Origin: Phycisphaerae bacterium
GTDB taxonomy: Bacteria > Planctomycetota > Phycisphaerae > Sedimentisphaerales > Anaerobacaceae
DNA: 61,247 nt
Reading direction: 5' to 3'
Assembly (NCBI GenBank): GCA_016782865.1
Contig: JADHXR010000022.1
Span: 1 to 61,247, forward strand
Positions 24,900-34,017 of the stretch are shown in pieces. Below the pieces are notes generated by a model that was given only the letters and a program-made list of their open reading frames with translations, searched no databases and had not been told where the DNA came from. Position 1 is the first letter of the stretch. Each line of letters opens with the position of its first letter. The position numbers and the translations under genes are program-made.

Positions 24900-26600
24900 A
24901 TGCAAGAGACAGATCCGTTAGTTTCACTTCTCACAGAAGAGAGAATGCTCGACGAGAAGGCTCTTGAGGCTTTGATCGAGAAGCACCAAGAGACCGGACA
25001 AAGCCTGATCGCTATACTCAAGGAGGGCAATCTCCTCGATGAAGAACAGTTTGCAAAGGTTGTTGCTCGTGCGAGCGGGATCGAGTTTGTGAATCTTGCA
25101 CCTGAGACGGTGGATCCGATGGTGGCCCACCTGGTGTCCTATAAAACGGCAAGCGAGCACACGGTGATTCCGATAAAAAGAGAGGGCAACCGACTGCATG
25201 TGGCAATGAGTTCTCCCCTGAATCTCTCTGTCCGGGATCAAATCGAAATGAAGACCGGATACCGAGTCATGCCGGTTGCAGCCATGCCGGGTGCCATAAG
25301 ACATGCAATACAATACCATTTCGATGTAACAAATGTGACAAAGCAGGCCATAGTATCAATGCGGCTTGAAGAGGGGCCTGCCAAGGACATCCAACCCGAA
25401 AGGGGTGAGCAGGGGCCGGTAATGTTGGGCGATTCTCCTGTTGCCAAGCTTGTTTCCTCCATCATTGGCGGTGCCATCGACGCCAGGGCAAGCGATATAC
25501 ATATCGAACCACAGGTCTGTGACGTGAGAGTGAGGTACCGTGTAGACGGAACATTACGTCCCGCAATCAACGTGCCTTTGTCGGTGCAGCAAGAAATGGT
25601 CTCACACATCAAGATCATGGCAAACATGGATATTTCCGAGCGAAGGCTTCCTCAAGATGGCCACGTAACGCTGCCTCGCGACGGCCAGAATTACGATCTT
25701 CGAGTCTCGTCGCTGCCGGCAATAGAGGGAGAGAAGATAGTAATCAGGGTTCTCAGCAAGGACACAAACAGGTGGTCGATCGATGAGATCGCGACCTCGC
25801 CGGAGGACAACCGGAAGTTCAGATCAATAGTCGACAATCCTTACGGCATGCTCTTGCTGACCGGCCCGACAGGATGTGGCAAGACTACTACCCTTTATGG
25901 GCTCCTCCAGTTGCTAAATACACCCGAAAGAAATATCGTCACTGTCGAGGATCCGGTTGAATATCGTCTTGACGGCATTACCCAGGTTCAGGTCAGACCG
26001 GTTGCGGGAATGACATTCGCCTCGGCCCTGCGGAGTATCCTCCGACAGGACCCGGACGTAATCCTGATCGGTGAGATCCGTGATATTGAAACCGCCGAAA
26101 TAGCTGTCAGCTCAGCCCTGACCGGCCATCTCGTTTTGAGCACGCTACATACAAACGATGCTGCAGGTGCGATTTCGCGTTTGACTAACCTTGGGGTACA
26201 ACCATTTCTTGCCGCTTCGGCGCTGCTGGCAACCGCGGCTCAAAGGCTCATTAGGGTATCCTGCCCAAAGTGCAAGCAAGCCTACGAGCCGTCCGAGGAC
26301 GAACTAAGGCATCTCTTTGGCAAATCCCATGACGACAGGAAGATTGAGCTGTATCGCAGTGCCGGGTGCGAAAGCTGCGGTAATACCGGACACCACGGAC
26401 GAAAGAGCATATATGAGATTCTATGTGTTTCTCCGGAGATAAGGCGGATGGTCAGCGGCAGAAGCAGCGATATGGATATTAGACAACAGGCGGTCGCCGA
26501 GGGCATGAAGACACTTCGTCAAAGCGTCGTTGCTGAAATTCTCAGTGGTGTCACAACAGCCCAAGAGCTGATACGAATCACAGATGTCGAGGTAGAGTGA
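24900..26600 (+). CDS. GspE/PilB-type assembly ATPase
   Basis: The protein of 566 residues has the family layout. The N-terminal MshEN domain covers residues 1-140. Residues 170-290 are the second N-terminal domain (ASDIHIEPQ, RYRVDG). Walker A is GPTGCGKTT near residue 321, the Asp box follows (VEDPVEYRLDGITQVQV), and Walker B is DPDVILIGEIRD near 384. A four-Cys zinc site is CPKCKQ plus CESCG near 454-493. It powers pseudopilus or pilus extension from the cytoplasm. It is the first gene of the operon; the next gene overlaps its stop codon. Confidence 0.95.
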   Translation: MQETDPLVSLLTEERMLDEKALEALIEKHQETGQSLIAILKEGNLLDEEQFAKVVARASGIEFVNLAPETVDPMVAHLVSYKTASEHTVIPIKREGNRLHVAMSSPLNLSVRDQIEMKTGYRVMPVAAMPGAIRHAIQYHFDVTNVTKQAIVSMRLEEGPAKDIQPERGEQGPVMLGDSPVAKLVSSIIGGAIDARASDIHIEPQVCDVRVRYRVDGTLRPAINVPLSVQQEMVSHIKIMANMDISERRLPQDGHVTLPRDGQNYDLRVSSLPAIEGEKIVIRVLSKDTNRWSIDEIATSPEDNRKFRSIVDNPYGMLLLTGPTGCGKTTTLYGLLQLLNTPERNIVTVEDPVEYRLDGITQVQVRPVAGMTFASALRSILRQDPDVILIGEIRDIETAEIAVSSALTGHLVLSTLHTNDAAGAISRLTNLGVQPFLAASALLATAAQRLIRVSCPKCKQAYEPSEDELRHLFGKSHDDRKIELYRSAGCESCGNTGHHGRKSIYEILCVSPEIRRMVSGRSSDMDIRQQAVAEGMKTLRQSVVAEILSGVTTAQELIRITDVEVE

Positions 26601-27796
26601 TGGCGACATATGACTACACGGCAAGAGATTTGAGTGGGAACACGGTCGTCGGCGCCTACGACGACATTAGCAGTGTTGCCCTGCTACGTCAGGAACTGGA
26701 GAAGATGGGTTATGCACTCGTAAAGGCGCGTCGCCGGAAAAACCAAACGCAAAGGCCCGGGAAAGTAAAGCAAGCGGAAGTCGTCCCCTTCATCTACAAA
26801 TTTGCCCAGATGTATTCGGCGGGATTGTCAATTACCAGATCTCTCGAGGTACTGCAGGAGCAAAGTGAGAATCCGGCTTTCGGGTCCCTAATTGCCGATA
26901 TAAGGCATGACATCGAAAACGGCCTGAGTCTGGAAAAGGCGTTCGGAAAGCATAGCGGCGTATTCTCAGATTTCTTCTGCGGCATGCTTGAGGCCGGTGA
27001 ATCCGGAGGAAAACTCTCAGAGGCCCTCGAGATGAGTGCGGTGTATCTCGAAAAGCAGATGGACATAAGGCGCAAGGTCAGGGCTGCCTTTACCTATCCG
27101 ATCGTGGTTGGCGCGGTCTGCTTCATGGTCGTTGGCGGCCTGCTGGCTTTTGTCGTGCCCATCTTCTCGAAACTGTACAGGCAATTGCGTGTTCCGTTGC
27201 CCGGACCCACACAGGCTCTTGTAATCCTGAGTTCTCTGCTCAGGGGCTATTGGTGGGCAATCCCCATTGTTCTGGCGGCAATAACAGCGGTATTATGGCG
27301 GCTGTTGAAGAACCCCGCTGTCAGAGCCTGGTGGGACAATTTCAAGTTGAATATGCCCGTTTTGGGCAAAGTCAATCGCATGACAGTCGCTTCCAACTTT
27401 ACGCGGACCTTTGGGATGCTGACTTCCGTGGGAGTCTCACCCATCAGAGCCCTGGATGTGGCGGCGGTGGTTGCCCACAACAAGAAGCTGACCGAAATTG
27501 CCAAGGAATTGCAGGAAGTTGTCAATAGAGGCAGTAGTATCGGGGCGGCTCTGAAAAAACACGACATTTTTCCTCCTATGATCGTACAGTTGGCCCTCTC
27601 GGGCGAAGAGGTGGGACAGGTCGCCCAGATGCTGAACAAAGGTGCCGACTTCCTCGACAAGGACATCGACAGGACATTGAACGCCCTGGTTCTGAAGTTG
27701 GAGCCGGCGTTGACGGTTCTTATGGGCGGCATCGTTGGGTTTATCCTCATGTCGGTATACTTGCCGATGTTCGATTACATGCAGCATTTGGAATAA
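26600..27796 (+). CDS. GspF/PilC-type inner-membrane platform protein
   Basis: The 398-residue protein has two GspF domains, near residues 60-185 and 265-390. Each starts with a helical block (FAQMYSAGLSITRSLEVL; FTRTFGMLTSVGVSPIRALD), and there are three membrane segments near 165-190, 210-240 and 365-390. The protein couples the ATPase to pilin extraction from the membrane. The ATG overlaps the TGA of the ATPase gene (TGATG), and GAGG lies 7 bases upstream. A GTG three bases earlier is possible. Confidence 0.95.
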   Translation: MATYDYTARDLSGNTVVGAYDDISSVALLRQELEKMGYALVKARRRKNQTQRPGKVKQAEVVPFIYKFAQMYSAGLSITRSLEVLQEQSENPAFGSLIADIRHDIENGLSLEKAFGKHSGVFSDFFCGMLEAGESGGKLSEALEMSAVYLEKQMDIRRKVRAAFTYPIVVGAVCFMVVGGLLAFVVPIFSKLYRQLRVPLPGPTQALVILSSLLRGYWWAIPIVLAAITAVLWRLLKNPAVRAWWDNFKLNMPVLGKVNRMTVASNFTRTFGMLTSVGVSPIRALDVAAVVAHNKKLTEIAKELQEVVNRGSSIGAALKKHDIFPPMIVQLALSGEEVGQVAQMLNKGADFLDKDIDRTLNALVLKLEPALTVLMGGIVGFILMSVYLPMFDYMQHLE

Positions 27797-27887
27797 ACCT
27801 AAAGTACCCGGTATCTTATGCCGACAAATGATACCGGAACGTAAGTACCAAATAGTACATATAGTACATATGGGAAAGGAAATGAAA

Positions 27888-28211
27888 ATGCGACGAAGAA
27901 GCGGGTTTACACTGGTCGAGTTGATGATCGTTGTTCTGATCCTCGGAGCGCTGGCGGCAATTGCCATTCCACGGATCATGGGAGGCGCAGTAGTCGCCAA
28001 GGCTAACGCCTGCCATACAAATATCGATCTGCTCAACTCACAACTCGAATTGTACTACGCCAACACCGGCGCCTACCCGGCCACGTTGGCTATTCTCACG
28101 GCATCCACCGACTATTTCCCCGATGGAGCACCACTTTGTCCGGTACTCAACGCGGCATACCCAGCCCCCCTCGTGGACAATAGAGTCGACGATGCCCTTC
28201 ACGTCCACTAA
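27888..28211 (+). CDS. Type IV pilin-like major pseudopilin (copy 1)
   Basis: The prepilin is 107 residues. A short basic leader MRRRSG precedes the cleavage site G/FTLVELMIVVLILGALAA with Glu at +5, followed by the hydrophobic helix. The globular part is small (about 75 residues) and ends in a His-rich tail (DALHVH). ATG 27888 was chosen because AGGA lies 7 bases before it; ATGs at 27882 and 27870 are alternatives. A 9-bp tandem repeat TAGTACATA lies just upstream (27853-27870). It is a close paralogue of 28873-29199, so this is the probable main subunit pair of the fibre. Confidence 0.93.
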   Translation: MRRRSGFTLVELMIVVLILGALAAIAIPRIMGGAVVAKANACHTNIDLLNSQLELYYANTGAYPATLAILTASTDYFPDGAPLCPVLNAAYPAPLVDNRVDDALHVH

Positions 28212-28306
28212 GCAAGGGCAAATTCAAGCCAGAAGTCTCTGGGGCTCTCCGGGCCTTCTGGTGTGTGGTGGGCATTCTTGTTGCTCATGAAAAAAGGAGA
28301 AATATC

Positions 28307-28657
28307 ATGGTACAGGTTCTGCTATCTATTTCCTTGGCGCCGACCGCTGGAGGTCAATTGGCCGCAGCCACAGGAGTGCTCGGTCCTATCTCTGGCGTCG
28401 AATGGGTATTGACAGCTTTCACTATCCTTTCCCTGAGTTTGTCTGTCATACTCTTCTTCTGGGTATCTGTACAGCACAAACGTGCTACGCAAGAACTCAC
28501 TCAGAAGATTATCTATTCAGCGGCCACCAACGCCAAGCTGAAGCAGGAAACGGACGAACTGAAAGTCACCAATAGACGGCTAGAGCAAATAATTGCCGAC
28601 CACTCCAGAAGACAGGAGGAGGTTGTGGCCAGTGTAACGGGCGCGATAAACACTTAG
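28307..28657 (+). CDS. Small membrane-anchored coiled-coil protein
   Basis: The 116-residue protein has one strong membrane segment at about residues 32-56 (VEWVLTAFTILSLSLSVILFF). A heptad-like coiled coil of about 60 residues follows (ATQELTQKIIYS to RRLEQIIADHS). I know no family for it. AAGGAGA stands 6 bases before ATG 28307. It sits between the two duplicated pilin genes, so an assembly or clamp role in the same machine is likely (inference from position). Confidence 0.75.
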   Translation: MVQVLLSISLAPTAGGQLAAATGVLGPISGVEWVLTAFTILSLSLSVILFFWVSVQHKRATQELTQKIIYSAATNAKLKQETDELKVTNRRLEQIIADHSRRQEEVVASVTGAINT

Positions 28658-28872
28658 CAAGTAAATCCCAGCCTCAGTGCTTCGGGCGGGTGAGACCTTG
28701 ACTGAGTCGCGCAAGCGCATTCGGGAAGTTAGTGTTTCCTGCTGAATACGCGACATCTACTGCGCAATCCGGTCATTCTCAAGTACATTATTCGGCTGAA
28801 TCAAGCCGAGACTGTCGGTCAGCAGACCAGTAAGTTGAGGTAGGGTAAGTAGCGGTCCTCAAGAGGCCAAAC

Positions 28873-29199
28873 ATGTCAAAAGACAGAGGCTTCACACTTG
28901 TTGAGTTGATGATCGTAGTTTTGATCCTCGGAGCGCTGGCGGCAATTGCTGTTCCAAGAATCATGGCAGGCACAGCAACTGCCAAGGCTAACGGATGCAA
29001 GGCAAATGTCGATCTGCTTAACTCACAGATCGAATTATATTACGCTAATAACGGCAGTTATCCGGTCACGTTGGCCGTGGTCACGGGAAACACTGACTAT
29101 TTCCCCGATGGCGCGCCAGTTTGTCCGGTAACCGGGGCGGCATACCCTGTCGGCCTCACAGGTAATGCTAGGGTAAACGTCGCCGGTCATAGCCATTAA
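28873..29199 (+). CDS. Type IV pilin-like major pseudopilin (copy 2)
   Basis: The prepilin is 108 residues: leader MSKDRG, cleavage site G/FTLVELMIVVLILGALAA, and a globular part almost collinear with the copy at 27888 (NVDLLNSQIELYYANNGSYP, DYFPDGAPVCPV). It ends in NVAGHSH. The first 30 codons are nearly identical in DNA to the other copy, while the globular parts have diverged. Two similar subunits may be co-assembled or used under different conditions. GAGG lies 7 bases before the ATG. Confidence 0.93.
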   Translation: MSKDRGFTLVELMIVVLILGALAAIAVPRIMAGTATAKANGCKANVDLLNSQIELYYANNGSYPVTLAVVTGNTDYFPDGAPVCPVTGAAYPVGLTGNARVNVAGHSH

Positions 29200-29266
29200 C
29201 GATGAGCCGGGGTTGGCAGATAGACGGAGACAAATCAACAAAGTGAATTAGCAAAAGAAGGCATGT

Positions 29267-29812
29267 GTGTTGTTTGAAGCTAAAGACATCAGAAGAGATA
29301 TCGCCAAACGGCAGGGGATTGTCTCATTCCCCTCTCGTCGGTTAGTGCCGATCAGAGAAGAGAATCGCAGGGCCTTCAGCCTGGTTGAATTGATGTTGAT
29401 AGTAGTAATTCTCGGCGTATTTGCCGCCATCGCCATACCGAGATTGGATTATGGTATCGTAAAACGATACAAAGCTGAAGCAACAGCAAAAAAGATTCTC
29501 ACCGACCTTCGCCTTACGCGCAGCCTTGCCATTTCGGACGCTGCAACAAATAGCAAAGGCTTTGAATTGGCAATGACCGGTGGCGGTCCCTACACTGGGT
29601 ACGAAATTAAGAACCGCGATACCAATACAACGGTGGCTTCGCATGTAATCGACTCCGATGTTTCAGTCACCGGCGCCAGTAAGTTTAAGTTCGAACCGTT
29701 AGGGTGCCTGCAAACCGGAGGCGATCTTCAACTCACTGTCTCCGCCGACGGTAAGAGCTTCACAATCACCGTTTTCATGGTAACAGGTGTGGCCGAATGC
29801 GTCGAAAACTAA
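29267..29812 (+). CDS. GspH/FimT-like minor pseudopilin
   Basis: The protein is 181 residues with an unusually long leader of about 36 residues. The cleavage site is A/FSLVELMLIVVILGVFAA, with Ala in place of the usual Gly and Glu at +5. A beta-rich domain of GspH type follows, with the LTDLRLTRSLAISDAA helix end. The start is a GTG at 29267 with GAAGG upstream. The stop overlaps the next minor pseudopilin gene by 16 bp. In related machines such minor subunits form the fibre tip. Confidence 0.85.
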   Translation: MLFEAKDIRRDIAKRQGIVSFPSRRLVPIREENRRAFSLVELMLIVVILGVFAAIAIPRLDYGIVKRYKAEATAKKILTDLRLTRSLAISDAATNSKGFELAMTGGGPYTGYEIKNRDTNTTVASHVIDSDVSVTGASKFKFEPLGCLQTGGDLQLTVSADGKSFTITVFMVTGVAECVEN

Positions 29813-30270
29813 AGATAAGAAATCGAAAGCTTGTCCCTTCGACAAGCTCAGGGCAGGCTCTGAGCGAAGCCGAAGGATCGAAATTGAGCAATCGGCTTGC
29901 AGGCTTCACTTTCACCGAAGTGGTTATGGCCTCAGCTTTGCTTGTTGTCGCAATAGTCCCAATTCTAAAGGCCTTGACCAGCGCCCACGTCACCAGCTCA
30001 ATTGTTGAACGCCGAACCGTCAGTCTCATTTTAGCCCAGGGCAAGCTCGACGAAATAAAGGCACGCTCAATCTACCGGTACGATGACACATTTACGGAAA
30101 CTAACTTATCTGTCGATGGTTCATACCTGTGCAACGTAGTCGATAGCGCAGTAAGTGCCGACCTCAGGCAGATTACGGTTTCAGTCGGCTACGATCTCGA
30201 CGGCAACACGGTCCTCGATGCCGGCGAAATTGAAGTCACCTTAGCCACACTCCTTGCAAGACGATGGTAA
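29797..30270 (+). CDS. GspI/PilV-like minor pseudopilin with a repeat inside its leader
   Basis: The prepilin cleavage site is G/FTFTEVVMASALLVVAIVP with Glu at +5. The mature domain has the GspI-type QGKLDEIKARS helix. The leader is about 35 residues rather than the usual 6-10, because a dispersed palindromic repeat (29836-29876) is inserted in frame and is translated as STSSGQALSEAEG. No start codon exists between the repeat and the cleavage site, so the repeat must be translated and is then removed by the peptidase. The gene overlaps the upstream gene by 16 bp. Confidence 0.88.
   Translation: MRRKLKIRNRKLVPSTSSGQALSEAEGSKLSNRLAGFTFTEVVMASALLVVAIVPILKALTSAHVTSSIVERRTVSLILAQGKLDEIKARSIYRYDDTFTETNLSVDGSYLCNVVDSAVSADLRQITVSVGYDLDGNTVLDAGEIEVTLATLLARRW
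29836..29876. repeat. Dispersed palindromic repeat inserted in a coding leader
   Basis: The nested inverted repeats are CCTTCG (29836)/CGAAGG (29871) outside and GCTCAG (29846)/CTGAGC (29860) inside. Sequences of this kind (CTTCGACAAGCTCAGGGC) occur in many copies in several phyla (recalled). Here it lies within a gene, in frame. Confidence 0.8.
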
Positions 30271-30604
30271 ATCCGGCAGGAACAGGACGCTCGAAGTCTG
30301 CCCTGCTTTCGGCAGGAATCTCCAACTGAGTAAAGTTATCGGCATGGTTTGTAACATGAGGATTTCTCAATTGTGGCAAATGCTTACTTGTCCGATAATA
30401 ATAAGCAAGCATCACCGAAAGACCCACAAAACCACAGCTAATTTTGATCCACGTTTTCCCGATTTACAACGAAAAGATTAGCAATGAGCACCTCGTTTTA
30501 TGCCGAAAAACCTATCAAGGAGCGGTGAATCCTATGCGCTGGAGGGCCAGCCGGAAGCCAGCCGCGGAGAACGAAGTGAAATAGAGAAAGGAAGATGGCC
30601 ATTT
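30271..30604. other. Gap inside the pilus operon, 334 bp
   Basis: The space between the two minor pseudopilin genes has no recognisable gene. The last 105 bp are open in frame with the next gene, but the residues encoded look non-coding and precede a good prepilin leader, so I exclude them. Confidence 0.5.
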
Positions 30605-32083
30605 ATGCGAAAACAAAGCAGGAAAACCTGCGTCTACCCGGCTCTGACCCTGATGGAAACGGTCATATCTCTGGCCATAATGGCCATTATCTTTGCCGTG
30701 TTGTTGCCGCAACTGAGAGTTATACAGAACAGTTGGGATTCTCAGGCCGGTGCTTTCGAAACACTCCAGAACGGCAGAGTCCTAATGGAGCACTTACACC
30801 GCAATCTCTCAAAAGCCGCTCGAATAACTGCTGTTAGTGATTCAAACACAACCAGCGGCTACATCGAGTTTATAGACAACGATGCCAACAGCTTCAGATA
30901 TGATGTAAACAGTACAAGCAACTATGTCGAGTTCGGCCTTGTTGGAAGTCTTTCGGATTTGGCCGGGCCGGTTAGCCAGTTGCAGTTTGCCTGCTACAAT
31001 GCTCTCGATCTGGACACTCCGATAACGGATGTCAACTCCATACGCAGTGTAAAGGTCGAGACGACGCTGGTAAACGCCGCCGCTCTCGACCAGGATATGA
31101 TATTCAGTACACAGGCCTACCTTCGCACCAATACCTTGCCCGCTACGAACTGGGACATTGCAAAGGCATCTGATCCCTGGACTGAGTTTGATGACAGCAA
31201 TGGAATCACGCCCGCATTGTGCCAGATAGACGGAACGCATTATCTTTGTGCTTATGCCGGCAATGGCGATGCAGGCTGGGCGGTGGTCCTGACGGTCGAC
31301 ACAGGGACCTGGGCAATAACAAAAGAGACGCCGTTTGAGTTCGATACCGATAAAGGTTTATCACCAGCTTTATCGCAAATAGACGGCACGCATTATCTTT
31401 GTGCTTATACCGGTAAAGACGATGATGGCTTCTCGACGGTTCTGACGGTCAACACAGGGACCTGGGCAATAACAAAAGAGACGCCTTTTGAGTTCGATAC
31501 CGATACAGGTATAGTACCAGCTTTATCGCAAATAGACGGCACGCATTATCTTTGTGCTTATACCGGTAAAAACAATGATAGCTGGTCGACGGTTCTGACG
31601 GTCAACACAGGGACCTGGGCAATAACAAAAGAGACGCCGTTTGAGTTTGATACCCTGACAGGTATAGCACCAGCTTTATCGCAAATAGACGGCACGCATT
31701 ATCTTTGTGCTTATGAGGGTAGAAACAGTGATGGCTTCTCGACGGTCCTGACGGTCGACACAGGGACCTGGGCAATAACAAAAGAGACGCCTTTTGAGTT
31801 CGATACCGATACAGGTTTATCACCAGCTTTATCGCAAATAGACGGCACGCATTATCTTTGTGCTTATACCGGCACAAGCAATGATGGCTTCTCGACGATT
31901 CTGACGGTCGACACAGGGACCTGGGCAATAACAAAAATGACGCCATTTGAGTTTGATGCCGGTACAGGTATAGCGCCAGCTTTATCGCAAATAGACGGCA
32001 CGCATTATCTTTGTGCCTATCAGGGAAGTTTGGACGACGGCTGGGCAGGAGTACTAACACTCGTGTCTCCGGTACAGCCCTGA
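30605..32083 (+). CDS. GspJ/PilW-like minor pseudopilin fused to a six-repeat propeller-like domain
   Basis: The leader MRKQSRKTCVYPA is followed by LTLMETVISLAIMAIIFAVLL. Cleavage would fall after Ala, with Glu at +5, and then a GspJ-like domain runs to about residue 185. The C-terminal 308 residues are six tandem repeats of 51 residues (53 in the first), starting at 31157, 31316, 31469, 31622, 31775 and 31928. Each contains PALSQIDGTHYLCAY and a STVLTV-NTGTWA strand pattern. Six such units would suit a six-bladed beta-propeller at the fibre tip, perhaps an adhesin or substrate binder (inference). The first repeat is the most diverged. AAAGGAAG lies 10 bases before ATG 30605. Confidence 0.85.
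   Translation: MRKQSRKTCVYPALTLMETVISLAIMAIIFAVLLPQLRVIQNSWDSQAGAFETLQNGRVLMEHLHRNLSKAARITAVSDSNTTSGYIEFIDNDANSFRYDVNSTSNYVEFGLVGSLSDLAGPVSQLQFACYNALDLDTPITDVNSIRSVKVETTLVNAAALDQDMIFSTQAYLRTNTLPATNWDIAKASDPWTEFDDSNGITPALCQIDGTHYLCAYAGNGDAGWAVVLTVDTGTWAITKETPFEFDTDKGLSPALSQIDGTHYLCAYTGKDDDGFSTVLTVNTGTWAITKETPFEFDTDTGIVPALSQIDGTHYLCAYTGKNNDSWSTVLTVNTGTWAITKETPFEFDTLTGIAPALSQIDGTHYLCAYEGRNSDGFSTVLTVDTGTWAITKETPFEFDTDTGLSPALSQIDGTHYLCAYTGTSNDGFSTILTVDTGTWAITKMTPFEFDAGTGIAPALSQIDGTHYLCAYQGSLDDGWAGVLTLVSPVQP
31157..32080 (+). repeat. Six tandem 153-bp coding repeats
   Basis: Units two to six are 153 bp and nearly identical in DNA over long stretches (for example the segment coding SQIDGTHYLC). The first is 159 bp and diverged. 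Repeat number could change by recombination or collapse in short-read assembly. Confidence 0.9.
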
Positions 32084-32092
32084 GACGGAAGG

Positions 32093-32503
32093 ATGATTAT
32101 GAAACTCGGATTTCGAAATAACGGTACGGTACTCCTGATAGCGGTATTTGTTGTAGCGCTGTTGTCGGCGGTGGTCATAGGCATGCTACACGTGATTACC
32201 GGAGAAATACAGATTATGCGCAATCAAGTTTATCTTACCCATGCTTTAGCCACGAGTGAAGCAGGCCTGAACGATGCCTTCGCCGAGATCAGGTCTGATT
32301 CGAGCTGGACCGCCGGCTTTACGGGCAAAGCCTTTAACGGCGGCTCGTATACGGTCACTGTCACAGGTTCCTTGCCCAATCTCACGATTGAATCGACAGG
32401 CGCCTCCGCTCAGGGATTTGTCGCGCGAGTTGCGGCTGATACAACAATTGGAACAAGCAGCCCCTATATAATAAGAATTGACGAACTAAGGATCAATGAA
32501 TGA
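32093..32503 (+). CDS. PilX-like membrane protein
   Basis: The protein of 136 residues has a single N-terminal membrane helix (GTVLLIAVFVVALLSAVVIGM) followed by the EIQIMRNQVYLTHALATSEAGLNDA block. That block is typical of PilX or GspK N-termini, where the helix resembles a pilin but lacks the classical FTLxE cleavage site. The rest is beta-rich. GAAGG lies upstream of the ATG. The stop overlaps the next gene by 4 bp. Confidence 0.75.
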   Translation: MIMKLGFRNNGTVLLIAVFVVALLSAVVIGMLHVITGEIQIMRNQVYLTHALATSEAGLNDAFAEIRSDSSWTAGFTGKAFNGGSYTVTVTGSLPNLTIESTGASAQGFVARVAADTTIGTSSPYIIRIDELRINE

Positions 32504-34017
32504 AGCTCAGGGCAAAAACAGCACTGGGAGTTGATATTTCCGAAGGCCTGATCAATTTGGCTTTGCTCAAACGGAGCGCCAAAGGTGTTGAATTGGTCAA
32601 GACCGCCAGCGGACCCGTTCCGGATGGAGCAATAGAGGGCGGCAACATCGAGGATCCCGTGGCGCTTGCCAGGGCCATCAGGGAACTGAAAAATCATAAT
32701 AGAATGCGCGCAGGAAAAGCTGCGGTATCGTTGTCTGTAAGTCCTGTGATCACATGCATCCTGGAAACACCCCAAGGAACTCCAAAGAACATAGGGCAGT
32801 TCGTTCGGGACGAGCTGAAAAGCTATGTTGCCCTCTCAGGCAGAGAGATCGCCTACGACTTCTGTGGAATTAAGTCGGGACACGGATCGGGGGGCCGTCT
32901 CCTCGTGGTCGCTGCCGATGATGAAAAAGTAACAGAACTCATCAGAACGTACATCCGGGCAGGCCTTGACGTCGAGGTGGTTGAACCGGCGTTTCTTGCT
33001 TACACTCGCGCACTTTATGCCGAGAAGATAGAAGGAAAATTCGACTGCAATGTGCTTGTTGCGCTGTTGGGCGGCAGTACTCTGACTCTGTGCGTCTTTA
33101 GAAAACAAACACTGGATATTGTCAGAGTAGAGGACATCGGCGAAGAAAAAGCAGCGCCTGACGAGCTGTGCCGGCGACTTTCCGCTGAGATAAATACGAT
33201 CATTCGATTCTATGAGGTCGAAGTTGCCGACAGCGCCGGCAAGTGGGAGGTCACGGTGTTTGCCGATAGCGTGCAATTGCCTGACGACGCTGAGAAATTT
33301 CTGAGAGCCGAAACTCCGAATGCCGCATGGCAAGTCAGATCCGGCGAAAACGCGTATGAGGGTATGATCGTTGAGGCCAAAGGGTCTCAGGCAGGGCAGC
33401 CAGCGCTTGCGATCAGTCTGGCCATGGGGCTTCTGAACGCTCGCGAGACAGGTTTGAGAATTAATCTTGTTCCTCCGGAATCTGCCCAAGTCAGATCTGT
33501 CAGGAAACAACTCATCCTGACGACTGTCGTCATTGTCCTGGCAATTCCGTTGCTTGCATTCTTAGCTGGGAAGGGATTGAGCCTGTTGGCCGACAAGGTG
33601 CACAGAGGCATCGACAACAGGAAACAAACGGAGGCCTCACAAGAGACGGCAACTCTGGTGAAAGAGCAAGAATTCCTGGAACGTCAAATCGAGCTGCTGT
33701 CAAAAAGACCGGATGGGCTCAAGGCTATAATCAGTTCTCGCCGGACCGTGGATTGGGCGAGCATACTCGACGACGTTAAGGCCCGGACGCCCGAAGCCTT
33801 GCGCATAACCGCGCTTTGTAGCAACGACGACACCGGGATGGCTCTGGAGGGGTTGGCATTATCGTATGAGGCGGCTCGATTCTTTGTGAGAATGCTGAAC
33901 GAGTCGGATTATATCAGCCTGGCTTCTCTGAGTGAGGCAACGAGAAAAGATTCAGCAGACGGGCTGGTCACCTATACGATCGATTGTTCACTGGCAGACG
34001 AGAAGAGTGAGAACTGA
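32500..34017 (+). CDS. PilM-PilN-like fusion (GspL-type)
   Basis: Residues 1-310 form an actin-like PilM domain (ALGVDISEGLINLALLKRS; VVVEP-type block VEVVEPAFLAYTRALY; LVALLGGSTLTLCVF). After NLVPPESAQVR comes a membrane segment at about 333-356 and a coiled coil with a ferredoxin-like periplasmic domain of PilN type. In most type IV pilus systems these are two genes; the fusion resembles GspL of type II secretion. The protein would link the cytoplasmic ATPase to the periplasmic frame. It overlaps both neighbours by 1-4 bp. Confidence 0.85.
   Translation: MKLRAKTALGVDISEGLINLALLKRSAKGVELVKTASGPVPDGAIEGGNIEDPVALARAIRELKNHNRMRAGKAAVSLSVSPVITCILETPQGTPKNIGQFVRDELKSYVALSGREIAYDFCGIKSGHGSGGRLLVVAADDEKVTELIRTYIRAGLDVEVVEPAFLAYTRALYAEKIEGKFDCNVLVALLGGSTLTLCVFRKQTLDIVRVEDIGEEKAAPDELCRRLSAEINTIIRFYEVEVADSAGKWEVTVFADSVQLPDDAEKFLRAETPNAAWQVRSGENAYEGMIVEAKGSQAGQPALAISLAMGLLNARETGLRINLVPPESAQVRSVRKQLILTTVVIVLAIPLLAFLAGKGLSLLADKVHRGIDNRKQTEASQETATLVKEQEFLERQIELLSKRPDGLKAIISSRRTVDWASILDDVKARTPEALRITALCSNDDTGMALEGLALSYEAARFFVRMLNESDYISLASLSEATRKDSADGLVTYTIDCSLADEKSEN

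Noticed and set aside
31157..32080. Regular repeats that could be taken for a CRISPR-like or satellite array
   Set aside because: Units are 153-159 bp, contiguous, in frame and code for a conserved protein motif; there are no spacers and no cas genes.
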